This document shows, piece by piece, positions 1-9,699 of a stretch of DNA of 27,682 bases. This DNA comes from Ophiosphaerella korrae. Lineage: Eukaryota; Ascomycota; Dothideomycetes; Pleosporales; Phaeosphaeriaceae. The translations under genes and the position numbers were made by a program. Where the stretch lies: assembly GCA_028456385.1 (NCBI GenBank), contig JALNQF010000474.1, forward strand, positions 1 to 27,682, in the 5' to 3' direction. Positions within the stretch are counted from its first letter, which is position 1. The number at the start of each line of letters is the position of its first letter. The notes under the pieces were generated by a model. The model searched no databases. It had not been told where the DNA came from and was given only the letters and a program-made list of their open reading frames with translations.

Positions 1-377
1 TAAGTTTTTACTAAAAGTTTACTTTTATATCTTTTACTTAATATCTACTCTTTAAATAATTAGAATTAAGTATAACTCTACTATATTAATTTAACTATAT
101 ATATCTAACTTATACTAAAAAATAATAGAAAAAGATACTAAAAATAAAAAATTATTAAGCTTTAAAGTTAGCTTAAAAAAAAGTCCTCGAAACAGTTTAA
201 ATCCTAGATCGTATCCGCTTAGTAATCAAAAATCGTAGTAGACTAAAATATAGACCCTAATATTTTCTTTAGGATTTATGTTCGCTTATATTTTTAGCTA
301 TTTTATTCGTAGAGTTATTACTAGTTAAAAACTATAACTTTTTTTTAGGCTTTTTTTTCGTGTCACCCTACTGTATA
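1..377. other. Unassigned AT-rich DNA left of element A
   Basis: I recognise no gene or repeat here. Positions 181-250 keep several CpA, CpG and TpC steps and look less mutated than the surroundings. Similarity to the other gypsy copies begins abruptly near 378, so this is either flanking DNA or part of a different element joined to a truncated copy A. Confidence 0.5.
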
Positions 378-1140
378 TAGTTAGAATATATAAATTAAAT
401 CGTAGAGTAGTATTTAAGATACTACTTTAACTATAACTAGAATAATTAGGTATAGCTACTACCTATAGTATAGCTATTATATAATTATATAAAGAATATA
501 GTAATAAGAGTATTACTCTTCTTTATAAATAATAGATTTAATCCTAATATATACTAGATATTAAAATTTAAAGTATTTTAGTTTTTTAGAGTAGAAAACT
601 TTATTTATAGAATAAAAGAAATATATAATTAACTATAATAAGATATAGAGTTCTTATAAGATTAAATAGTAAAGTACTAAAATAAGAAATACTAAGAGAA
701 ACTCTAATTTAAAAAAGGAGAAAAAGTATAGTTAGTATAAAGAAATATTAAGAGTAAATAACTAAGTTTAAAACTAGATTATATAAAGATAAAACTATAT
801 AAAGTAAAGAAAGAAGTTATACTAGATATATTTAAATTAAGACTACTAGATAAAATAAAGATATACCTAATATTCTACGTAGTACTACTAGAAAAGGTAC
901 TCTAAGAAGTAGAACTACTAGTATATAAAGTAGATACGTATAGAGAATAAAAAGACTAAGAAGTTAAGAAAATCTTATAGTACGAATTCTATAATAGAAA
1001 GAATTACTACCTAGTAAAATAGATAAATATAAATAAAAAAGGATAACTATAGAAAGATATATAATAACTAGAGGATAATCTTAATTACTTTAAGAAACTA
1101 AAAGAGTTCTAAAATTAAGATCTTTTAGAACGCCTAGTAG
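378..1140 (+). pseudogene. Element A: pol remnant, end of integrase plus chromodomain
   Basis: This is the 3' end of a Ty3/gypsy pol gene, 5'-truncated and riddled with TAA/TAG. It aligns with 25690-26450 of element B without large gaps. The first readable part is the integrase core around its catalytic Glu (LEYIN, near 382-396), then the conserved stretch ending in PFFIN-Y and KPNIY-like residues (about 505-560). A chromodomain follows at about 945-1115, visible as YYLV, then LEDNLNY and the KKLKEF ending. Chromodomains on integrase direct chromovirus insertion to modified histones; that is family knowledge. All protein upstream of the catalytic Glu is missing, and no 5' LTR lies in the window. 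It cannot be functional. Confidence 0.85.
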
Positions 1141-1757
1141 TAAACTAAAAAAACTTACGTTACTATTAGTAAGTTAAGAGGTATTAGATATACCTAAGGT
1201 AGTAAGAGCCTAAGTAGCTTTTACTATATCCTTAAAATCTAGCTTAGACTCTAGAATAGTAAACTAAGTAATAAACTTCTTATTATTTAAAGACTTTATT
1301 TTATAAAAATAAACTAAGTAAGTATAATTTTTTACTTATATACTTAGAATCTAGTTATACTCTTTTTTAGTTTCTATAATCTATATAGATAGTTTTTCTT
1401 AAGTATAGTTAATAGGCCTCTTTATTACAAAGAAGTATAGATATATATATAAGTATTTATAACCTCTACTTTACTAGAGATATACTAGATAAGTTATAAA
1501 ATAAATAAGTATTAGCGTAAATATATATATTATAAGCTTTACTATACTTTAAAGAAAGATAAACTAGTAGAAAGTTTAAAGACGTATAATAAAAATAAAA
1601 GAATATTATAATACTATAGTGTAATATATAATCTATTATTTAAAGATAATAAAGGGTAAACTTAGTAGGTATAGTATAAGAAGAAAAAGAACTTAATATT
1701 AATAAAGAAACTAGATTAATAACTTTAGATCCAAGATAGTAAAATAAGAACTTACTT
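1090..1757 (-). pseudogene. Element A: antisense ORF remnant (zinc-cluster/coiled-coil-like)
   Basis: Read on the minus strand, opposite to A's pol, this region matches by reading frame the antisense regions of N (8990-9699) and B (26399-27074). Six Tyr codons at 1595-1597, 1586-1588, 1559-1561, 1532-1534, 1523-1525 and 1496-1498 have spacing x2-x8-x8-x2-x8. I infer these were Cys (TGC/TGT to TAC/TAT). A shared stretch with KSLNNKK and LESKLD follows in the +1 frame. The C-terminus ends SLLLGVL..LNFRTLLVS and a TAA at 1090-1092, over the chromodomain codons of the other strand. Stops occur throughout and no ATG start is visible. Function is inferred only from the metal-ligand pattern; I recognise no named gene. 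Confidence 0.5.
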
Positions 1758-1771
1758 AGAAGAGAGAATAG
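1758..1771 (+). other. Element A polypurine tract
   Basis: AGAAGAGAGAATAG directly precedes the LTR start TATTATAG. It matches the tracts of B (27061-27074) and N (8985-8998, minus). This is the expected plus-strand priming site of an LTR retrotransposon. Confidence 0.8.
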
Positions 1772-2208
1772 TATTATAGATATAATAAGAGAAATTAATA
1801 TAAAACTAATTAGTTCTAACTTAAGTACTAATAAAGTATAAGATAAGTAGAGAAATAACTTAGATTAGAAAATAAACTATAATTAAGATACTTAATATAA
1901 AGTAATCTCTAGGAATAAATAATAGATTAAAGTAATCTATAAATATATATAATAGATTAGGGTAATCTCTAAAGGCGTATAACAAATTAGTATAAGTATA
2001 TAGTTAGTAGTAATATATATTATTAGGATAGTATTAGTAATTTAATTACTAACTACAAGTAATAATATATTAATATTACAAGAATTATTCTATTATTTAT
2101 AAGCTTATTACTTTACTATAATAAAAACTTTTATTATAAACTTCTAATCTACTAGCTCTTTCTCTAAAAAGTAGTTACTTATAGTTAATAATAGGTAACC
2201 CTATTATA
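1772..2208 (+). repeat. Element A 3' LTR (437 bp)
   Basis: It starts TATTATAG (TG lost to TA) right after the polypurine tract and ends CCTATTATA (CA lost to TA), which aligns with the ends of the other LTRs here. It contains the shared core TTAGGATAGTATTAGTAAT near 2022-2043. The AATAGATTA-type hairpin arms seen in C and N survive only as degenerate copies around 1920-1960. The next five bases are ACTAA; the matching 5' target duplication is not in the window. Confidence 0.8.
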
Positions 2209-2589
2209 ACTAAAAGAGTTATTAGTATATACTTTACTTAGTATCTAGAAAGTATATTATAGTATAAATACTATTTAAGTAAGTAGAATATTAGTATTTA
2301 ACCTCTACTTTTTACTTTATTCTAATACTTAAAGTATTTAAAATCTATATATAAATTAATACTCTAAGTAAAGTACTCTTCTATATTTTATATTTAGTAA
2401 AACTAGTTTCTATATCTAAAAAAAGCTAATACTTTCTAACTAATATCTAAATATATATAAAGAAGTTATCTTTTATTTATTTTATTTTTATACTAATTTT
2501 AGTATATTTATAACTTACTAATATTATAAACTTACTAATATTTAACTACTTTTCTACTTTTAGTTAGCGCTTAGTAAGCTACTAGGTTT
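2209..2589. other. AT-rich stretch between LTR A and the minus-strand LINE
   Basis: No gene is readable. It may be the 3' untranslated part of the minus-strand LINE into which A inserted, since that LINE's coding similarity begins just beyond. I see no poly-A tail or target duplication that would fix the LINE end. Confidence 0.35.
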
Positions 2590-2760
2590 ATATACCTAGT
2601 ACTTACTTAGATAGCTTTATCTACTATTTACTCTTTTTAGTTAATTATTAAAACTACTTTATTAAGTTATCTTATATAAAGTCTACTTTATATAATAGTA
2701 GATTTCTATAAATATTTTATTTCTATAAGCTTTTTTATAACCTAAAACTATACTAGTAGC
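2590..2760 (-). pseudogene. LINE ORF2 C-terminal fragment, minus strand
   Basis: The reverse complement of this stretch matches 27542-27682 closely, nearly base for base over the last 100 bp. That segment is the C-terminus of the plus-strand LINE. In the shared frame both read RLY.R then LNKVVLIIN, the Cys-poor remnant of a C-terminal tail that follows the RNase H domain in fungal (Tad-type) LINEs. The upstream LLVQ motif that precedes this tail lies near 2740-2760 and is also shared. The reading frame is broken by stops. Further upstream (higher coordinates) I cannot follow the protein with confidence. Confidence 0.6.
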
Positions 2761-5160
2761 TTTTTTACTTATACTAGAGTTACTATAAAATAGCTAATTA
2801 TAGCTAACTTTTAATTAAGCTTAGCTAGCTAAAAAAAACTATACTACAAAGAATTAGATTCTACTTTAGCTATAGTATATTAAGTAGCTTCTTAAGTTTA
2901 CTATATTATAGTTCTAGTTAAAGTTTTTAGTATTTTCTTTTTACTAGTACTAGTACTAATATTTTAAAAAGAAATATATACTAAAGAAAAGTAGTTTAAC
3001 TACTTTGTAAATTATAAAGCTTTAGCTTATACTTACTATATATACTTAAGTAAGAGTATACTTATACTAAGTATTAAACTTAAGTAGTAGTACTAAAGAA
3101 AAAAAAAACTTCTAAACTTATATAAATTACTAGTACTTAATTTATAAAAACTAAGTAATAAAGTACTCTAGACTTTACTAAAACTTTTACTAGCTAATAC
3201 TAAAGATCTAAATCTCTATAAACTAATAGCTAAATATACTAATATAGTATATAACTACTATAACTTAGTTATTTAAAAAATCTTTTATTTCTTTAAAAGT
3301 TAGCTTCTAAAACTAAAATAATACTAGTTTATAACTTTTTTTTTACTTATACTAGGTATACTTCTAAAATAAAGATATAGTATAAATAGTAAACTATAAA
3401 TCTAGTAAAAAACTAAAAAAAAACTTTAAAGCTACTATACTATAAAAAATCTATAAAATATATACTAAAATATAGTCTTTAAAAAAATAGACTTAAAAAT
3501 AGACTTTACTAACTACTTTAATAAAAAAGTACTATATAACTTCTTATAATATCTTAAAACTTCTTTATAGAAAAAAATAATTAAGTAATAAACTCTAAAT
3601 CTTTTATTTAACTTAGACTACTTAGTAAACTTAATATCTAACCTAATATTATTTTCTAATAAGTACTAATTATTTTCCTAGCTAATAGCTATATAATAAA
3701 CTTAGCTACTTTTAACTAACTTATTATAAAAGAATTTAACTTATATATAAACTTTACTTCTTTTAACTAAAGTAGCCTTTTAAAGTATAAACTAGGTACT
3801 AAAGTTTTTTTAATAACTAGACTTTATTAAATAACTTAATTAATAATACTTAACTAAATATTAGTAAAGTTTTATAACTTTAGCTAATACCTAAGTATAA
3901 GAACCTAAAAGAGCTAAGAACTAGCTTACTATTAAATACTATAATTAAAAAAGATATAATATTAAAAATAGTCTTTATATCTTAAGAAAAACTTAAAAAA
4001 TTACTTACTAAGTTTACTAAGCTCTAACTCTTATTTTATACTATATTACTAACTTTATACTAAAGAATTAGAGATAATAAACTTAGTAATTATATATCTC
4101 TTAGATAATTTACTCTAGCTAGAATAGTATTATATATAGTAGTTATAAATATATAGATATAAGATATAATAAATATAGAAAATAATTAAAAGTAGATAAT
4201 TATAGCTAATATAAGTAATTTAAATAAATATCTTTTATAATAAATAACTAATTAGTTTTACCCTAAGAATACTTAGTATAATTACTACTAAACTATAACT
4301 ATATTATAGAGTAAAATAATACTTTAAGCTAAAAAGCTACTTAGTATAAAGCTTTATAAAAAAAAGCTATAGTAAAATATAACTACTTATAAAAAGTAGT
4401 AATTTACTAAAAAGACTTAATAGCTAAATAAACTAAGCTAAAAACTTTTAACTTTAATATACTAGTATAAAAAGATATAAAACTACTTTATACTAAGATC
4501 TTACTATAAAGTTAGTAATCTAGCTTCTTTAAAAAAAAGTTTAAACTCTAAGTACTAGTAGTAAGTTACTATATTTTTAATATAGAAGAGTTTCCTTTAA
4601 CTTTTTTTTTAACTAGTATTTAAGAGCTAGCTTTTAATTTTTACTAGTATAAAGAATAAAAAAACTACTTTATAAAACTTTTAGAATTTGTAAGTATAAA
4701 ATATTATATATATATTAAATCTTTTATATAGTCTATATATAACTACTTTATTACTAATAGAAAAAAAAATAATAGCTTATAAACCTAAGCTAACTTTAAT
4801 CTATACTACTATATAAGATTAGCTTACTTATACTTTACTATCTTAAATAGTATTATATACTTATACTAAAATAAATTTATATATTTCTCTATACTTTTCT
4901 ACTAATTTAATAAGATAAATATAGTAAAATAAAAAAAGTATATTATAAAACTCTAGAAATAGCTAAATTTAAACTAGATTAACTAATTTATAAAACAACT
5001 TAGTTAGTATAAGCTAAATTCCTCTTTAAATTTAAGAATATTAGCTTTAAATAATAATAAAACTTATAACTATATAATATATATATTTAAAAAAAGCTAT
5101 AACTTAAGCTTAAAGAAGTTACTAGTACTACTTCTAGTATCTATAATAGCCCTACTAATA
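2761..5160. other. Unreadable, strongly RIP-mutated DNA (2.4 kb)
   Basis: By position this should be the RNase H and RT part of the minus-strand LINE, but I could not find a convincing RT box (FADD-like or PQGSP-like) on either strand. Both strands give Leu/Tyr/Ile-rich, stop-filled translations typical of AT-saturated DNA. It may hold more than one element. Confidence 0.4.
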
Positions 5161-6299
5161 GTTAAATAATAATCTTAATATTAGAAAATATAGTAAATAA
5201 TTATAAACTAAATATAAGCTCTAAGTAAACCTAGATTTATACTTTAGCACTTATAAAAGCTAGACTAAGAGTATAGATATAAAACTTTAAAGAAAAACTA
5301 GCTCTAACTTTATAAGAACTAAAATATTATTAACTATAACTAGAAAGAGTATATAGGAAAATATACCTAAGTAGTAAAAAAGCTACTTTAATTAAAACTA
5401 AAAACTCTAAAATAATTTTATACTAAGGCTATAAAAAGATAAGTATTAAGAATCTAGACTATACTACTTATAAATAAATAAAAATTACTAAATTAAAAAT
5501 ACTTACTAATACTATAAACTACTATTTAGCTACTTATATAGTAATAGACTATAAAATAGATATAGAAATTAAAGACTAATTTTATAAATATAACTTCTAA
5601 CTAGATATAAAGCTAGAACTAGAGCTTAACTTAGATTAGGATTTAGAAAATAATATTTTTTAAGCCTAAAGCCTTAACTAAGAGATTATATAGACTAAAA
5701 GAGTTTAACTTACTACTAAAATATAACTCCTAGTATAGCTATCTCTTATATACTTACTTATAGAATATAGATAGTTTAATATAAAAACCTACTAACTTAA
5801 TAAAACCTAAGCTAAACTAATTTTTATTTACAAAATATTAACTTAGAAGACTATAAAGTTATAAACTATCTAGCTACTTTAACTTATTATTTATAAAAAA
5901 TATTATAGTTCTTTATCTAAGTTTCCTATATATTAAGTTAAGTTCTACTTATAAGTAAGTATATATATAGAATAGACTTCTACTTATATTATTAAAAATA
6001 TAAGCTAATTTAAATTTATTTTAAGATTTTTATAGTATAAAGCTTATACTATTAAACTTAACTACTATAATAGAATATTATTATTTTCTAATATTTACTA
6101 CTAATAATACAACTAGATAACTAATAAAGTCTCTTTAGTAGTATATTATATTATACTTAGATATTACTTTACTATAACTTTAAAGAAGCTAGTACTTAAA
6201 CTATTATTTACTTTTATAAAGCTTTTAAGTACGTACTTTAATAGTTATAAATAGAACTTATTAATAGATATTTAACTATTAGTTATTAAGTAATTAACG
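5161..6299 (+). pseudogene. Possible upstream coding part of gypsy element D
   Basis: A plus-strand frame running from about 5340 to 6230 is interrupted almost only by TAA/TAG. It has an acidic stretch (LELELNLDQDLEN-like after reading TAG as the lost Gln, near 5605-5655), unlike the Leu/Tyr noise next to it. Its place directly 5' of the D reverse transcriptase fits a gag/protease region. I see no CCHC knuckle or DSG protease motif, so the assignment rests on position and composition alone. Confidence 0.3.
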
Positions 6300-6940
6300 C
6301 CTTTACTAAAAAAAGTAAATATACGCTTATAGTACTTACTTTAAATAAAATACTATTACTAGTATATAACTATAAAGTAGCTAAAGAAGTAGATTATATA
6401 TAATTTTATAAACTACTACTTATAATAAAGCTTAAAGATATCTTATCTATAGAACTACTTTAGCTATATTAGGACCTAATACTTTATTTTAATAAAAAAT
6501 CTACTAAGAAACATTTCTCTTATAAGCTATAGAATATAGATATTACTTTTAAGCGTAGTATAAAAATACTAGATACTAAACTTTACTTTTTTACTAGAAA
6601 ATAAAATAAAGTAATCTAGAAATATAATTAAAAAATAGAAGGTAAGAGCTTTATTAGTAAATATAGCTCTTTAGCTAGAAATAACTTACTAATTATAGCT
6701 AAACTAGATAGTATCTTATATATTTATATAAACTACTATAAGCTAAATAAATTTCTTATTAAAGACTATTTCTTAATTCTATTTTTTAAAGAAATACTAG
6801 CTTACTTAAATAAAGTAAAGATATTTTCTAAATTTAATATAATATATACCTTTTACTACTTATATATTACTTACTTTAGTATATATACTTATAAGGTAGT
6901 ACTTTTTAGCTTTACTAATATACTAGCTATATTTTAGTAT
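6300..6940 (+). pseudogene. Element D: Ty3/gypsy reverse transcriptase, N-terminal part
   Basis: The plus strand reads as the start of a gypsy-type RT of a family different from A, B, C and N. The template-grip region appears near 6660-6760 (IAKLD, then INYYKLN, matching the usual VDYR.LN). The KIFSKFNI stretch at about 6823-6846 matches the first catalytic-motif region. FSFTNILAIFQ at 6903-6937 matches the usual PFGLTNAPATFQ. The stretch between them is about ten residues shorter than usual, so a small internal deletion is likely. Reading stops exactly where the 5' LTR of element C begins, and the YxDD half is not found after C. D is therefore an older element broken by C. Confidence 0.6.
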
Positions 6941-7369
6941 TATTATAATAGTAATATAAAAACTATAGATAGAACTAATTAGCTTAATAATAGAAGGATT
7001 AGACTAGTATAACTAAGAGAACCTAGGGCTAGATTAGGAGACTATACACAATTAGGATACGTAAGATAATCTATAATCTATAGATTCTTAGTAACAATAG
7101 ATTATAGATTAGAGTAATCCGCGATCTATTAGTCTTAGTAGTAATAGATTAATAGATTACTACAAGTATATAGTTAGTAGTAAATGCGTATTATTAGGAT
7201 AGTATTAGTAATTCAATTATTAACTACAAGCAATAAAACTAAGATAGTTGCAAAACATCTTCTATTATTTATAGCTTATTATAGATTACAATATAAACTC
7301 TTGCTATTACCTCCTAATCTACTAATACTTAACGCTTATTAGGAAGTTAACCCTAGTAAGCCTATTATA
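6941..7369 (+). repeat. Element C 5' LTR (429 bp)
   Basis: It starts TATTATAATAG and ends AGCCTATTATA, followed at once by CCTTACTAATC, the same junction as in B (20919/20920). Inside is a perfect 15-bp inverted repeat (7067-7081 and 7097-7111, TAATCTATAATCTAT). The conserved downstream core TTAGGATAGTATTAGTAAT and the GTTGCAAAACATCTT block are shared with N and B. Confidence 0.85.
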
Positions 7370-7430
7370 CCTTACTAATCTAGTTATTATAAGGAGTAAA
7401 GCATAAGTAGCGTATAGTCTAGCTAATATA

Positions 7431-8557
7431 ATAGTAAAAAGTTTAATAAAAAAAAGAGCTAAGGCACCTATAAGTAGCTATAACTTAGACAATACTATAT
7501 AGAAACAAATTAAGGACTACCTAAACAACTTAATCTCTAAAAAAGAAGATATAAAAATAGTAATTAAAGCCTTAGAAACGTAGAACAAAGAACTATAAGA
7601 CTACTTAAGGTAAAACAAAGTATAAATTAAAGCTATTATTAAAGGATAAAACTAGATAGAACTAATTACGTAACGCCTAGAAATAAGTACAACTAAGAAA
7701 CTACTAAAGATACCTGTCCTTAAGAAGTTTAATAGAATAAGAGAGAAACTAAGACCCTTTATAGCTTTAGTACAACTCTAGATAGATATATAGGTACTAT
7801 ACTTTAATATAGAAGAAAAGAAAGTTATATATATTAGACTACACCTTAAAGAAGACGTAATAAGATAGTATAAGCTTTACTAGATAGATTACATAATATA
7901 TTTACTAATAACCTAGAAAGATAAGACTAGAGCTATTTTTAGAAGTTATAAATACTTTACTAAACAAATAAGAGCAGTATTTAGAGATATAGATATTACT
8001 AGATAAGCTAAAGAGAAACTTAAAAGACTTATATAACAAAAGAGTATACCTAAGTATATATTATAGTTTAAATAACTATTATAGAATATAGAATAGAATA
8101 AATTAGCCCTTATATTACGATTTAAATAAGGACTAAATAAGAAAATCTAATTCAAGATAATTTATATAGAAAAACCTAGAATACTAGAAGCTCTAAAGTA
8201 ATAGATAATCTAAATTAATAACAATCTTTAAGAATAGAAAAAGAACAAGTATAGTAATTAAACTAGAAACTAAGATACTAGAGACTCTATAATTCTTAAC
8301 GCAAATAAAGATAAGAAGAAAAAGAAAAATAAAGACTTTACATACTTTAACTATAGTAAGAAAAGCTACTACGCAAGAGACTACTAATTATAAAAGAAGA
8401 AGGATATAGTATACTATAAATATAGAAAACTAAGATACTTTATAAATAGTTATAAAAGTAAAGACTATAAGAAAGATAAAGAAACTTAGTTAAAGATAAC
8501 TAAAAAGAAGAAAGAAGCACTATAAGTATAAGCTAAACCCTAAGAGAAAGTAGCTAG
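7431..8557 (+). pseudogene. Element C gag, N-terminal part
   Basis: The presumed start is ATA at 7431-7433, the RIP form of the ATG inferred at the same place in B and N. The Gag core is visible at about 7715-7880 as KKFNRIREKLRPFIALVQ and YIRLHLKEDV, typical of the retrotransposon Gag domain that packages the RNA. A Lys-rich linker precedes a first CCHC knuckle at 8343-8384, which now reads Y..Y....Y....Y. A second knuckle lies near 8410-8455. All Cys ligands became Tyr through TGY to TAY changes. Stops are TAA/TAG only. Element N interrupts the gene at 8557, and it continues at 15594. Confidence 0.85.
8553..8557 (+). repeat. Target-site duplication of element N, left copy
   Basis: GCTAG, repeated at 15589-15593. 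The intact counterpart in element B (around 22096-22103, GTAGCTAAGAGTAAAG) confirms that the two flanks of N were once continuous. Confidence 0.9.
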
Positions 8558-8984
8558 TGTTACTAGCTACCTATTGTCGACTACAAGTACCTATCTAAGA
8601 AGTTAGTAGATTACAAAGTAATAGTAAAAGTTTGTATTAGGATCTATAATAACTATAAATAATAGAAGATGTTTTGCAACTATCTTGTATTAGCGTTTTA
8701 TAGTTAAGAGATTAAATTACTAATACTATCCTAATAATACGTATTCTACTATCTATATACTTAATATAATCTATAATCTATAGTTACTAAGACTAATAGA
8801 TTGTAGATTACTCTAATCTATAATCTATTAGTACTAAGAGTTAATAGATTATAGATTACCCTAGGTATCCTAGTTATATGTAGTTTCCTAATCTAGGTTA
8901 TTACTCTACTTATCTTATACCTTGTTAGCACCTAAGTTAGGATTAATTAGTTCTATCTTAATTCCTTCTATTATACCTATAATA
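8558..8984 (-). repeat. Element N 3' LTR
   Basis: On the plus strand it begins TGTTACTAG and ends CCTATAATA; the final CA survives only in the other LTR. A perfect 17-bp inverted repeat (8814-8830 and 8842-8858, loop 11) and a second imperfect hairpin just before it lie in the middle. Compared with the 5' LTR, this copy has TA at several places where the other keeps CG. Confidence 0.92.
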
Positions 8985-8998
8985 CTATCTCCTCCTCT
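8985..8998 (-). other. Element N polypurine tract
   Basis: On the minus strand this reads AGAGGAGGAGATAG, immediately before the 3' LTR start TATTATAG. It corresponds to the tracts at 1758-1771 and 27061-27074. Confidence 0.85.
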
Positions 8999-9699
8999 AG
9001 GTAAGTTCTTATTTATCTACCCTAGGGCTAAAGTTATTAATCTAGTTTCTTTATTAATATAGAGTTCTTTATCCTCCTTTATACTTATTTTATTTATACG
9101 TTGTTACTATCTTCTTACTAATTGTGTATTACGCAATAGTGTTAAAATATTTCTTTACTCTTATTACGCTTCTCTTAAATTAAACCCTAAGTCTCTTCCT
9201 TATATTATTTCTATAAATAATAGTAGGGCTTATAAAGCGTATATCTATATAAATATACGTAGTTCTTATAACGTGTCTAGTATTTCTCTTTCTAAGTATA
9301 CGTTTATTACACTTATTCTTACGTCTAAGCTTAATAATAATAGGGAAAGCTATTAACTAGACTTAAGAGAAATTATAGTCTTAAATTATAGAGGCTAAAG
9401 CTAAGCGCAAGCGTATCTAGGAGCTTGCGTAGAGTAAGCTAGTAAAGAATTAAGCTTATCTCTCTCGTCTTTATAAGATAAAGGCTTTAAATAATAAGAA
9501 ATTAGCTAAATAGTTAGTAGCTCTAGAAGCTAAGCTAGACTTAGATAAGGCGTTTATTGTAGTAGATTATATATTAAACATTCCTATTATCTCTCTATCT
9601 ATTATTAGTAATATTAGTTCTCTTAGTTCTCTTAGTTCTCTTAGTTTGCCGCTAGGCGTTCTAGAGGGTTTTAATTTTAGAACTCCTCTAGTTTCTTAA
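8990..9699 (+). pseudogene. Element N: antisense ORF, zinc-cluster/coiled-coil-like protein
   Basis: This plus-strand frame runs opposite to N's gag-pol, between the polypurine tract and the chromodomain. First part, about 9030-9350: starts near RAKVINLVSLL and has only two stops (TAG/TAA at likely Gln or Trp). Tyr codons at 9156, 9165, 9201, 9231, 9240 and 9267 have spacing x2-x11-x9-x2-x8, like six lost Cys of a Zn2Cys6-type cluster. Second part, about 9343-9699, lies in the +1 frame: EAKAKRKRI, then YLSRLYKIKALNNKK and LEAKLDLDKAF, Lys/Leu/Glu-rich and coiled-coil-like. A Ser-Ser-Leu repeat (9616-9642) precedes PLGVLEGFNFRTPLVS and a TAA at 9697-9699. A and B carry the same protein pattern. 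No ATG start is visible. I infer a captured accessory gene and do not recognise a named family. Confidence 0.6.
9616..9642 (+). repeat. 9-bp tandem repeat, three units
   Basis: AGTTCTCTT occurs three times in a row. The unit is a multiple of three and in phase with the antisense frame, where it codes Ser-Ser-Leu. A and B lack the exact repeat but are Ser/Leu-rich at the same place. Confidence 0.9.

Noticed and set aside
6936..6940. AGTAT as a proven target duplication of element C
   Set aside because: The 3' end of C is missing, so no second copy can be checked. It is mentioned only as the preceding five bases.
9616..9642. 9-bp repeat as a regulatory array
   Set aside because: Only three units, and it is in phase with the antisense coding frame, so slippage inside a Ser/Leu-rich protein stretch explains it.
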